Source: an uncultured Lentibacter sp. (GTDB taxonomy: Bacteria; Pseudomonadota; Alphaproteobacteria; Rhodobacterales; Rhodobacteraceae). From it: DNA of 64,000 bases. Location: positions 1 through 64,000 of the forward strand of contig NZ_CAKZKL010000050.1 in NCBI RefSeq assembly GCF_937123735.1. The letters are read 5' to 3'. Shown here piece by piece: positions 56,500-64,000 of this stretch (positions are counted from its first letter, which is position 1; each line of letters begins with the position of its first letter). The position numbers and the translations under genes are program-made. The notes beneath the pieces are model-generated. The model searched no databases and was not told the origin of the DNA. It saw only the letters and a list, made by a program, of their open reading frames with translations.

Positions 56500-57285
56500 A
56501 TGTCACAGACCGAGATGGCGCGCGCAGCCGCTTGCCCGCGCATGGAGATGTCGCGCCGTAGGGCGTTGGCCGGGTTGGCGGGGGCTGTTGTCACATTGCC
56601 TTTATTGGGGGCCGCAGCGGCCCGGGCCACGCAGCTGGCCGAAGCGGGTGCGGCGGCGTTGGACGCGGGGCCGGCGGGGCTGCTCACCCGGCTGGGGTAT
56701 TTTGAAGCGACTTACCGGATTGTTGCGGCGCTCTATTTGGGCGGCGCGCGCGCTTTGGCGCGGGCGCATCTGGAAGAGTCCCATCATGCGTTTTACGAGG
56801 ATATCGCGCCTGCGTTGACTGAACTGGGCGCGCCCGGTTTTGCCGCAGAGGCGGGAGACTTTCTGGGCGCGGTGAAAGGGGGCAGGGATGTTGAGGCCGT
56901 TGCGGCGGCCTATGAGGCGCTTTTGGGCGCGCTGGCGCAGAATGGGGCGTTCGCAAGGCCAAGTGCTTATGACAGGCTCATTTCCGTGCACGCGCTGCTC
57001 ATGCTGGCGGCGGCGGAATATGCGGGCGGTGTAGACGCGGGGCGCGTGGTGATGGCGATTGAGTATCGCGACAGCTGGGGGTTTTATGCCACCGCCCAGG
57101 CCCGGGCCGAGGCGATGGCGGCGAGCGGTGATCTTGGGCTTGTCAAGGCCGGGGCAGATGTGTTGGCGCAGCTGGACGGGGTTGAGGCGTTGTATCCGGG
57201 GTTGACGGCCAAAACGACCTCTGGGGATGTGTCGCGCTTGAGCGCGGCGGCGGGTTGGGCCCAGATCATTGCGCTGAGGGTGTGA
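56500..57285 (+). CDS. Tat-signal exported protein of unknown family
   Basis: 261 residues. A twin-arginine signal (MEMSRRRALAGLAGAVVTLP, then AAAARA cut site) is followed by an all-helical body with LGYFEATYRIVAALYLGGARALARAHL and ESHHAFYEDIAPALTELGAPGFAAE. The His pair in ESHHAFYED resembles, loosely, exported proteins seen near iron or haem genes, but I cannot name a family. It is in the opposite direction between phoH and ybeY, breaking a cluster normally contiguous. TAGGA stands close to the ATG. Confidence 0.7.
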   Translation: MSQTEMARAAACPRMEMSRRRALAGLAGAVVTLPLLGAAAARATQLAEAGAAALDAGPAGLLTRLGYFEATYRIVAALYLGGARALARAHLEESHHAFYEDIAPALTELGAPGFAAEAGDFLGAVKGGRDVEAVAAAYEALLGALAQNGAFARPSAYDRLISVHALLMLAAAEYAGGVDAGRVVMAIEYRDSWGFYATAQARAEAMAASGDLGLVKAGADVLAQLDGVEALYPGLTAKTTSGDVSRLSAAAGWAQIIALRV

Positions 57286-57326
57286 GGCGGCGTGAGGTTT
57301 CGGATTGCCTTGTAGGACCTCCGGCG

Positions 57327-57410
57327 CGAGAGGGGCGCTGCCCCTCTCGGGTTCAAAAGCCTGTTGGCTTTTGAACCCTCACTCCCCGAGGTATTTTTGA
57401 CCAGAAGAAG
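57327..57410 (+). repeat. Hairpin-plus-tail element, copy D
   Basis: CGAGAGGGGC-GCT-GCCCCTCTCG (57327-57349) and GGGTTCAAAAGCC-TGTT-GGCTTTTGAACCC (57349-57378), a perfect 13-pair stem, followed by TCACTCCCCGAGGTATTTTT and an A/G-rich tail. It sits between the Tat-signal gene and phoH (convergent). Confidence 0.7.
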
Positions 57411-57457
57411 GGCTGGAGCTGTGATCGTGTGTCCGGTGGCCTTGGGGCCTGAGCGGG

Positions 57458-58513
57458 TCAGCCTTGTGGCGCGTCGGCGTCGTAGGCTTTGATGATGGCG
57501 GCAACGAGCGGGTGGCGGACCACATCATCGGCGGTGAAATAGTTGAAGCTGATGCTGGGGATGGTTTTGAGCAGGCGCTCGGCATCGGCGAGGCCGGAGG
57601 TGACGCCGCGGGGGAGATCGACCTGGGAGCGATCACCGGTGATGACCATGCGCGAGCCTTCTCCGAGGCGGGTGAGAAACATTTTCATCTGCATGGCAGT
57701 GGCGTTTTGGGCTTCGTCGAGCACCACGAAGGCATTGGCGAGGGTGCGCCCGCGCATGAAGGCCAGCGGGGCGATCTCGATGCGCTTTTCCTCGATCAGC
57801 TTGGCGAGCTGTTTGCCGGGGAGAAAGTCGTTCAGCGCGTCATAGAGCGGCTGCATGTAGGGGTCGACCTTGTCTTTCATGTCACCGGGCAGGTAACCGA
57901 GCTTCTCGCCGGCCTCGACGGCGGGGCGCGAGAGGATGATGCGATCAACATGGCCCTCGATGAACATATTCACGCCCACGGCCACGGCGAGATAGGTTTT
58001 GCCTGTGCCGGCGGGGCCGATCCCGAAGCCGAGCTCGTTGTGAAAGAGGTTTTGCACATAGGCTTTTTGCGCGGCGGTGCGCGGCTCGACGGTTTTCTTG
58101 CGGGTGCGGATTTCGATCTTGCCGGATTTGAACATTTCCATCTGGCCTTCCGGCGCGCGCGTCAGGCTGGCGCCGGTTGCATCCAGGCCCGCATCGAGGC
58201 GATAGGCGCGGTCGATATCGCCCGGCTCGACGGGGCGGCCCGCCTCCAGGCGCCCGTAGAGGCTGTGCAGGATTTTGGAGGCGGCCTCTGTCTGGAAGGC
58301 ATCGCCGATCACCGCGAGATGGTTGCCGCGGCGCAGGATCTGGACGGCGAGCTTTTGCTCGATGTCGGCGAGGTTGCGGTCAAATTCGCCGCAGAGCTCG
58401 ATCAGCAGGCGGTTGTCGGGAAAATCGAGCAGGACCTCGCTGGGCGTGGCGCGGTCTTTGGGAGCGGCGGCCTGGGCCGATGTTTCGCTGGGGGGCGGTG
58501 TTGACGGGCTCAC
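57458..58513 (-). CDS. PhoH-family ATPase (YbeZ)
   Basis: 351 residues. Walker A GFGIGPAGTGKTYLAVAV, Walker B AFVVLDEAQN and GSRMVITGDRSQVDLPRG. An N-terminal KH-like region. It works with YbeY in RNA metabolism. GTG 58513 is chosen: AGGAGG is 5 bases upstream. An ATG at 58558 would bring the strong site inside the gene. In the usual cluster it precedes ybeY. Here 1.07 kb and an opposite gene separate them. Confidence 0.92.
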   Translation of the reverse strand: MSPSTPPPSETSAQAAAPKDRATPSEVLLDFPDNRLLIELCGEFDRNLADIEQKLAVQILRRGNHLAVIGDAFQTEAASKILHSLYGRLEAGRPVEPGDIDRAYRLDAGLDATGASLTRAPEGQMEMFKSGKIEIRTRKKTVEPRTAAQKAYVQNLFHNELGFGIGPAGTGKTYLAVAVGVNMFIEGHVDRIILSRPAVEAGEKLGYLPGDMKDKVDPYMQPLYDALNDFLPGKQLAKLIEEKRIEIAPLAFMRGRTLANAFVVLDEAQNATAMQMKMFLTRLGEGSRMVITGDRSQVDLPRGVTSGLADAERLLKTIPSISFNYFTADDVVRHPLVAAIIKAYDADAPQG

Positions 58514-58642
58514 GCGAACCTCCTGAAGCCTGTATCTGTCCTCCCACTTATGGGGCAATCCGGGGGGGGCTACAAACGTTTTCAGGCCGCGGCGCTTGCT
58601 GCGCTGCGGCCGGCTCGTTTTTGGCCTCTCCCGGACATGCGC

Positions 58643-58993
58643 TTAGAGCGGGTCGGTGATGGTTTGATCGCCTTTGTAGGGTCCGATGGCCGTATTGGGC
58701 GGGGCAATTCCGGAGCAGACAGGCTTGCCGTAGGGGTCAAGCCGCTGGCTGAGGTAGCCTTCGATGCCGTCGTCAATGATCCAGTGGTCACAGCCGTTTG
58801 GATCAACCCAGATGCCGGCGACAAGGTTGGAGAGGTGTTCCTCTTCTTCGGAGCCTTGGCCGTAATCGAAGGTTTTATCGGTGTTGACGCGCCCTTGGCC
58901 GCCCTCGGCCCCGAGACCGACAAGCATGGCTTCGCTGCACCCTGTGATCAGCAGGGCACCCGAGAGCATGGCTGCGAGTTTGATGTTAAGCAT
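58643..58993 (-). CDS. Small lipoprotein with WVDPxGCxHW motif
   Basis: 116 residues. Lipobox LLITGC (Cys about 19). The body has GIWVDPNGCDHWIIDDGIEGYLS, which is shared with the adjacent OmpA protein. Then a proline-rich end. Predicted periplasmic, tethered to a membrane; no enzyme motif. ATG 58993 has GGGAG upstream. It begins 13 bases after the OmpA gene stop, so the two are co-transcribed. Function unknown. Confidence 0.78.
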   Translation of the reverse strand: MLNIKLAAMLSGALLITGCSEAMLVGLGAEGGQGRVNTDKTFDYGQGSEEEEHLSNLVAGIWVDPNGCDHWIIDDGIEGYLSQRLDPYGKPVCSGIAPPNTAIGPYKGDQTITDPL

Positions 58994-59006
58994 GGTTTTG
59001 CTCCCT

Positions 59007-59573
59007 TTAGCGCACACAGATGATTTCAACGCGGCGGTTTTGCTTCATGCCGCCGGCTGTCTTGTTGGAGGCGACGGGCATCCGCTCGCCATAGCCGCGC
59101 ACATCGGCGATTCTGGCTCCGGCAGATTTGGCCACGGCGGCCACCGCATTGGCGCGGTTGTAGCTGAGCTTCATGTTGTATTGGTCAGAGGCGCGGCTGT
59201 CGGTGTGGCCGGCAATGATGAAGGCCGTGGCCTTGGCGGTGCGGAAGAACTCGGCGAGGCTTTCGCGGCCTGACGCGCTGATCTTGTAGCTGTTGGTGGC
59301 AAAGAACTGGTCGGAGTTCATTACGCCGCACACATCGCCGCGATGGCAGACGGGAATGCCCTGGCGGGTTGTATGTGGCGACATATAGCCTTCAAAGCCG
59401 TCGTCCATGACCCAATGTTCACAGCCGTCTGGATCAACCCAGATGGTTGGCGCATATCTTTCGCCGGTTACAGTGCGCGTTGCGTCTTGTGCTTGGGCGG
59501 CGCTGACTGTCATCACCGCGCCCATGGCAAAAGCAGCAAGGCTTGTTACTGATTTTGAAATCAAATTCGCCAC
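59007..59573 (-). CDS. OmpA-domain outer envelope protein
   Basis: 188 residues with a signal peptide (to about 29, SAAQAQD). An N-terminal module IWVDPDGCEHWVMDDGFEGYMS resembles the lipoprotein downstream. A C-terminal OmpA-like peptidoglycan-binding domain follows: FIIAGHTDSRASDQYNMKLSYNRA and MKQNRRVEIICVR, with the Asp and Arg that hold diaminopimelate. Probably tethers the envelope to murein. The surrounding genes are miaB upstream and phoH downstream. Confidence 0.87.
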   Translation of the reverse strand: MANLISKSVTSLAAFAMGAVMTVSAAQAQDATRTVTGERYAPTIWVDPDGCEHWVMDDGFEGYMSPHTTRQGIPVCHRGDVCGVMNSDQFFATNSYKISASGRESLAEFFRTAKATAFIIAGHTDSRASDQYNMKLSYNRANAVAAVAKSAGARIADVRGYGERMPVASNKTAGGMKQNRRVEIICVR

Positions 59574-59844
59574 AGCAGATGTCCTTACAATTGTTACCCC
59601 CGATCAGGCCCATAAAATGGTATGGCAGCCATAGGCTCTGACACTCGTCTACGGGGGCAGTCTAGCAAGATTGCGGCGCTTGTGAAGTGGAGAAATCACA
59701 ATATCTTGTGGGTAACTTTCATTTCATGCGCAGTCTGGGTGGTTTTGTGCCGGTCCCGCGAAAGCCTGCAGGGCGCAGCTGTGGCCCTGGGCGCAGGGCC
59801 AGCGTAAGGTTTGGCACCGCTGTGCGCCGTTGGGGTTTTGCGGC

Positions 59845-61167
59845 TCAGGCTGTGATCAGCTCACCGGCGAGGGAGTTGCGCACGCTCTGGACAATGCGCA
59901 CCCGTGCCATCGCGCCGCGCGGCAGGGGGCAATCCTTGACATGGACCGCGTGAAGGTAGCCGGTTTTGCCCATCATCTGGCCTTCAAGCTTGCCGGGTTT
60001 TTCAAAGAGCACATCGAGCTCGCGCCCGACCATGCTGTCCTGGATCGTCTTTTGCTGCTGGGCGATGAGCGCTTGCAGCTCTTGCAGGCGCGCGTCGGCC
60101 AGGGCGGGCTCGACCTCGGGGCGCTCGGCGGCGGGGGTTCCGGGGCGGGGGGAATATTTGAACGAAAAGGCCTGCCCGTAGTTCACTTCGCGGATGAGAT
60201 CCATGGTGTCGGCGAAGTCCTGATCGCTCTCTTCGGGGAAGCCGACAATGAAATCACCGGAGATGAGAATATCGGGGCGAGCGGCGCGGATGCGCTCGAT
60301 GAGGCGCAGGTAGCTGTCGCGGGTGTGGCTGCGGTTCATCCGTTTCAGGATCCTGTCGGAGCCGGACTGCACGGGCAGATGTAGGTAGGGCATGAGCTTG
60401 GCGCAGGTGCCGTGGGCTTCGATGAGATCATCGGTCATGTCGTTGGGGTGGCTTGTGGTGAAGCGGATGCGCTCCAGCCCGTCGATTTTATCGAGCTGCC
60501 AGATGAGCTGGGCAAGGGTGGCTTCCGCGCCGGTTTCACCAAGGCCGTGGTAGGCGTTGACGTTCTGGCCCAGGAGGGTGATCTCGCGCACGCCGCGCGC
60601 GACCAGATCGCGTGCTTCGGTGAGGATGCGCGCCACGGGGCGGGAGACTTCGGCACCGCGCGTGTAGGGCACAACGCAGAAGGCGCAGAACTTGTCGCAG
60701 CCCTCCTGAACGGTGAGAAAGGCCGTGGGGCCGCGCGCGGCCTTGGGGCGGGCGGCGAGGTGCTCGAATTTGTCATCGATGGGGAAGTCGGTGTCGAGCG
60801 CCTTTTCGCCGGCGCTGGCCTTGGCCTCAAGCTCGGGCAGGCGGTGATAGCTTTGCGGGCCGACGACCAGATCGACCATCGGCTGGCGGCGCATGATCTC
60901 GGCGCCTTCGGCTTGGGCCACACAGCCGGCGACACCGATTTTCAGATCAGGGCGGGCCTCTTTGAGCGGTTTGTAGCGGCCCAGCTCGGAATAGACTTTT
61001 TCGGCGGCCTTTTCGCGGATGTGGCAGGTGTTGAGCAGAATCATATCCGCATCATCAGGGGTGTCGGTTTGTTCGTAGCCCTTGAGCGCCTCGGCCATGC
61101 GCTCGCTGTCATAGACATTCATCTGGCAACCATAGGTCTTGATGAAGAGCTTTTTGGGGCTGGTCAT
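59845..61167 (-). CDS. miaB: tRNA-2-methylthio-N6-dimethylallyladenosine synthase
   Basis: 440 residues. Radical SAM methylthiotransferase modifying A37 of tRNAs. N-terminal cluster cysteines ([29 protein letters not shown]), radical-SAM CxxxCxxC ([17 protein letters not shown]) and a C-terminal TRAM domain. ATG 61167 ([13 protein letters not shown]) is used. It heads the set leading to phoH, ybeY, corC, lnt and metK. The 271-base gap after it holds a GGCCCT/AGGGCC hairpin (59780-59797) and no gene. Confidence 0.96.
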   Translation of the reverse strand: MTSPKKLFIKTYGCQMNVYDSERMAEALKGYEQTDTPDDADMILLNTCHIREKAAEKVYSELGRYKPLKEARPDLKIGVAGCVAQAEGAEIMRRQPMVDLVVGPQSYHRLPELEAKASAGEKALDTDFPIDDKFEHLAARPKAARGPTAFLTVQEGCDKFCAFCVVPYTRGAEVSRPVARILTEARDLVARGVREITLLGQNVNAYHGLGETGAEATLAQLIWQLDKIDGLERIRFTTSHPNDMTDDLIEAHGTCAKLMPYLHLPVQSGSDRILKRMNRSHTRDSYLRLIERIRAARPDILISGDFIVGFPEESDQDFADTMDLIREVNYGQAFSFKYSPRPGTPAAERPEVEPALADARLQELQALIAQQQKTIQDSMVGRELDVLFEKPGKLEGQMMGKTGYLHAVHVKDCPLPRGAMARVRIVQSVRNSLAGELITA

Positions 61168-61274
61168 GGCTATCTGTCCTGAGTGCGCGGTTTGGGCGTT
61201 GGTTAGCGAAAATGCTGCCCACTTGCAATGCACGAAGAATTCCCCAATTCTGCGCCAACAGAAGGCCGAGGTTT

Positions 61275-62150
61275 ATGCAGAGTTCATTTACGAGTTTGAA
61301 GAGTTTTCTCGCCGAGGGCGCAGGCGCGCTGGCCAAGGGGCCGGTTGCGCTGGTGTTTGCCGAAGACGGGGCGGAGCTTGACACCACGCTGCGCCATCAT
61401 CAACAGCTGGGCTTTCAGACGGTGATCGGCTTTGTGCCGCCGGAGTTTGACCTCGCGCCAGACCTTGAGGAAACGGTGGTGCGCGTCTGTTATGATGCGC
61501 GTGTCCAAGGGGGGGCGCTGCCGGCGATCAATGCGCTGATCCCGCGGGCGGTGGGGCAATGGCTCTATTTTTGCTATAATGCGGAATATCTCTTTTATCC
61601 GTTCTGCGAAACGCGCGCCGTGGGGGAGATGCTGGCCTTTCACACCGAAGAGCGCCGCGACGCGTTGCTGACCTATGTGATCGATCTTTATGCTGACGAT
61701 CTTGAGCGCCACCCCAATGCGGTTTCGCTGGACAGTGCGTTTTTGGATCGCACGGGCTATTATGCGCTCGCCCGCCCGGATGCGGCCAATCACAACCACC
61801 CCAAGGAGCGCCAGCTTGATTTTTTTGGCGGTTTGCGCTGGCGGTTTGAGGAGCATGTGCCCCTGCGGCGGCGCAAGATTGACCGGGTCTCGCTGTTTCG
61901 GGCCAAGCCTGGCTTGGAGCTGCGCGCCGATTTTACCTTCAACGATGAGGAATATAACACCTACGCCTGCCCCTGGCATAACAATCTCACGGCGGCGGTG
62001 TGCTCGTTTCGCACCGCCAAGGCGCTCAAGCGCAATCCTGGCTCGACCTATGATATAGAGACCTTCCAGTGGCACAATTCGGTGCCCTTTGAGTGGCATT
62101 CGCGCCAGCTGCTCGATCTGGGATTGATGGAACCAGGCCAGTGGTTTTAG
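61275..62150 (+). CDS. Conserved Rhodobacterales protein of unknown function
   Basis: 291 residues, no signal peptide. Has [22 protein letters not shown] near the start, which could be the first Rossmann-like strand of a GT-A-like fold, then [61 protein letters not shown] and the strongly conserved end [21 protein letters not shown] remember this as conserved in the order, without known activity. It diverges from miaB by 107 bases. Confidence 0.7.
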   Translation: MQSSFTSLKSFLAEGAGALAKGPVALVFAEDGAELDTTLRHHQQLGFQTVIGFVPPEFDLAPDLEETVVRVCYDARVQGGALPAINALIPRAVGQWLYFCYNAEYLFYPFCETRAVGEMLAFHTEERRDALLTYVIDLYADDLERHPNAVSLDSAFLDRTGYYALARPDAANHNHPKERQLDFFGGLRWRFEEHVPLRRRKIDRVSLFRAKPGLELRADFTFNDEEYNTYACPWHNNLTAAVCSFRTAKALKRNPGSTYDIETFQWHNSVPFEWHSRQLLDLGLMEPGQWF

Positions 62151-62238
62151 AAGCGGTTCGGCCCCCTGTTTGAGCGGTGGACCTTGGCTTGAGCCTCGTC
62201 TAAAACGCTGGGAACACACTCGCGGGGACCAGACCAAT

Positions 62239-63585
62239 ATGTCATCACATGGCGCAGCACTTCCAATGCTTTCACGTAAGAGCACAGGCCTGTCGGGGCA
62301 GGCGCATGTGCCGGGCGATAAATCCATATCGCACCGGGCGCTTATTCTGGGCGCGCTCGCGCTGGGAGAAACCCGGATCACCGGGCTTCTGGAGGGGCAG
62401 GATGTGCTTGATACGGGCCGCGCCATGCGCGCCTTTGGGGCCGAGGTGGAAGACCTTGGCAGCGGCAACTGGCGGGTGCAGGGCGTGGGCGTGGGCGGCT
62501 TTGGCGAGCCGGATCACGTGATTGACTGCGGCAATTCGGGCACCGGTGTGCGCCTGATCATGGGCGCGATGGCCACTTCGGATATGACGGCGACCTTTAC
62601 GGGCGATGTCTCGCTCAACGGGCGGCCCATGGCGCGGGTGACAGACCCGCTGGCGCTTTTTGGCGCGCGCGCTTACGGGCGGCGCGGCGGGCGCTTGCCG
62701 ATGACCATTGTGGGCGCGCCCGATGCCGCGCCTGTGCGCTATGAGGTGCCTGTGCCGAGTGCGCAGGTGAAATCGGCGGTGCTTTTGGCGGCGCTCAATG
62801 CGCGCGGCGAGACACAGGTGATTGAGCGCGAAGCGACGCGCGACCATACCGAACGGATGCTGGCGGGCTTTGGCGCGACCCTCGAGACCGAGGACACCGC
62901 CGAGGGGCGGCTCATCCGCCTTGAGGGGCAGCCCGAGCTGAAGGCGCAGGACATCACCGTGCCGCGCGATCCGTCTTCGGCGGCCTTTCCTGTCTGTGCG
63001 GCTCTGATCACCGAGGGTTCGGATGTGTTTGTGCCCAACATCGGCCTTAACCCGACGCGCGCGGGGCTGTTCACCACATTGCAGGAGATGGGGGCTGACC
63101 TCACCTATGAGAACCTGCGCGAGGAGGGCGGCGAGCCTGTCGCGGATTTGCGCGCCCGCTTTTCGCCCGAGCTGAAGGGGATAGAGGTTCCGCCTGCGCG
63201 CGCGGCGAGTATGATTGACGAATATCCGGTGCTCTCTGTTGTGGCCGCTTTTGCCGAGGGGCGCACCGAGATGCGCGGCGTGAAAGAGCTGCGTGTGAAG
63301 GAGAGCGACCGCATTGACGCGATGGCCAAGGGGCTGCGCGCGGCGGGAGTGAGCGTGGAGGAAGGCGAGGACTGGTGGATCGTCGAGGGGCGCGGCCATG
63401 GCCATGTGGCGGGCGGCGTGACGGTGGAAAGCCGGCTCGATCACCGGATTGCGATGTCCTTCCTTATTCTGGGCATGGCAAGCGAAAAGCCCATGCAGGT
63501 GGATGATGGCGGGCCGATTGCCACCTCCTTCCCGATTTTCGAGAGCCTTATGGGCGGGCTTGGCGCCGTGATCGAGCGGGTGTGA
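62239..63585 (+). CDS. aroA: 5-enolpyruvylshikimate-3-phosphate synthase
   Basis: 448 residues, two-domain EPSP synthase. [52 protein letters not shown] and [12 protein letters not shown] are present. It has Gly in GNSGTG where the glyphosate-tolerant CP4 type has Ala. Sixth step of the shikimate pathway, cytoplasmic. ATG 62239 ([10 protein letters not shown]) is preferred over 62170. cmk follows 2 bases after its stop, the common aroA-cmk order. Confidence 0.95.
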   Translation: MSSHGAALPMLSRKSTGLSGQAHVPGDKSISHRALILGALALGETRITGLLEGQDVLDTGRAMRAFGAEVEDLGSGNWRVQGVGVGGFGEPDHVIDCGNSGTGVRLIMGAMATSDMTATFTGDVSLNGRPMARVTDPLALFGARAYGRRGGRLPMTIVGAPDAAPVRYEVPVPSAQVKSAVLLAALNARGETQVIEREATRDHTERMLAGFGATLETEDTAEGRLIRLEGQPELKAQDITVPRDPSSAAFPVCAALITEGSDVFVPNIGLNPTRAGLFTTLQEMGADLTYENLREEGGEPVADLRARFSPELKGIEVPPARAASMIDEYPVLSVVAAFAEGRTEMRGVKELRVKESDRIDAMAKGLRAAGVSVEEGEDWWIVEGRGHGHVAGGVTVESRLDHRIAMSFLILGMASEKPMQVDDGGPIATSFPIFESLMGGLGAVIERV

Positions 63586-63587
63586 GC

Positions 63588-64000
63588 ATGGGCTTTGCCA
63601 TTGCGATTGACGGGCCGGCGGCGGCGGGTAAGGGCACGATCTCCAAGGCTGTTGCGGCGCATTTCGGCTTTGCGCATCTGGACACGGGGCTGCTTTACCG
63701 CGCGGTGGGTGCGAAGGTGCTGACGGGCGTTGACCCGATCGAGGCGGCCCGCGCGCTTGTGGCCGAGGACCTGGACAACGCCAGCCTGCGCAGCGCTGAA
63801 GTGGCCGAGGCGGCGAGCCGCGTGGCGGTGATTGGCGAGGTGCGGGCGGCATTGGTCGATTTTCAACGCGCCTTTGCGCGCCGCGCGGGCGGAGCCGTTC
63901 TGGATGGGCGCGATATTGGCACGGTGATTTGCCCGGATGCACAGGCGAAGCTTTTTGTCACCGCGAGCGCTGAGGTGCGCGCTGCGCGCCGACTGGCCGA
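63588..64000 (+). CDS. cmk: Cytidylate kinase, 3'-partial
   Basis: The first 137 codons are visible: [20 protein letters not shown] (Walker [10 protein letters not shown]), [12 protein letters not shown] (CMP binding) and [21 protein letters not shown]. The frame is open at the window end, so the last roughly 70 residues are outside. It phosphorylates CMP and dCMP. Starts 2 bases after the aroA stop, with no room for a strong ribosome site. Coupled translation is likely. Confidence 0.94.
   Translation, partial: MGFAIAIDGPAAAGKGTISKAVAAHFGFAHLDTGLLYRAVGAKVLTGVDPIEAARALVAEDLDNASLRSAEVAEAASRVAVIGEVRAALVDFQRAFARRAGGAVLDGRDIGTVICPDAQAKLFVTASAEVRAARRLA

Noticed and set aside
57464-58504. 346-residue plus-strand frame over phoH
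   Set aside because: Antisense of the PhoH ATPase, with no independent evidence.
62272-63942. 556-residue minus-strand open frame
   Set aside because: Antisense to aroA and cmk, very Arg/His/Pro-rich.

Overview
The window reads as chromosomal DNA of an alphaproteobacterium in the Rhodobacterales (roseobacter group). I infer this from the combination of a SAM/SAH-type riboswitch in front of metK, a SAM-II riboswitch in front of metZ, an Irr-type Fur regulator beside fabA, FolE2 instead of FolE1, CtrA-type TTAA-N7-TTAA sites, an NDUFS4-like complex I accessory subunit, and the miaB-phoH-ybeY-corC-lnt-metK-trmB gene order. Nearly all of it is coding. I see no insertion sequence, prophage, CRISPR array, rRNA operon or origin, and no stretch over 300 bases without a gene. 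There is one tRNA (Arg, anticodon TCT).

Layout. 1-1235: an open frame that starts as a corrinoid-activation (RACo/ASKHA) protein and switches in frame to the last 50 residues of FtsY, so a rearrangement or assembly join lies near 1083. 1.3-5.2 kb: a DMT permease, yciB, an alpha/beta hydrolase, then metZ under a SAM-II aptamer with its own terminator. 5.4-20.7 kb: folE2, trkH, a degenerate trypsin-like protein, glyQ-DUF6446-glyS, a divergent pyruvate phosphate dikinase, a SleB hydrolase and folB-folP-glmM. 20.7-35.8 kb: ilvC with two divergent Lrp genes, a class V aminotransferase, a UbiH-like hydroxylase, a HAD nucleotidase, a GntR regulator, a CtrA-box-preceded glycosyltransferase, carA, a YqeY protein, a large beta-helix protein resembling a gene-transfer-agent head spike, and small envelope genes. 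36-47 kb: uvrB, tRNA-Arg, an SqrR-like ArsR regulator, a four-gene minus-strand group (Zn-alcohol dehydrogenase, TmpA-like and TmpB-like phosphonate oxygenases, enolase-superfamily enzyme), an MFS exporter, sodB, qor and irr. 47.3-50.9 kb: fabA, an inserted heparin-lyase-like gene, fabB and fabI. 51-64 kb: trmB, metK, lnt, corC, ybeY, phoH, an OmpA/lipoprotein pair, miaB, a conserved unknown, aroA and cmk (cut by the window end).

Main points of interest: two unrelated SAM-sensing riboswitches controlling methionine synthesis and SAM synthesis; the four-gene phosphonate (2-trimethylaminoethylphosphonate-like) catabolic group with an enolase-superfamily partner of unknown role; a low-GC polysaccharide-lyase gene between fabA and fabB followed by a leader whose CCTCCTAC can pair with the fabB Shine-Dalgarno; an 11-nt GTGCAC array before sodB; and a two-copy structured repeat whose outer stem covaries. 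By eye, the 5.2-35 kb part is somewhat poorer in GC than the flanks and lacks the dispersed hairpin repeats seen on both sides.
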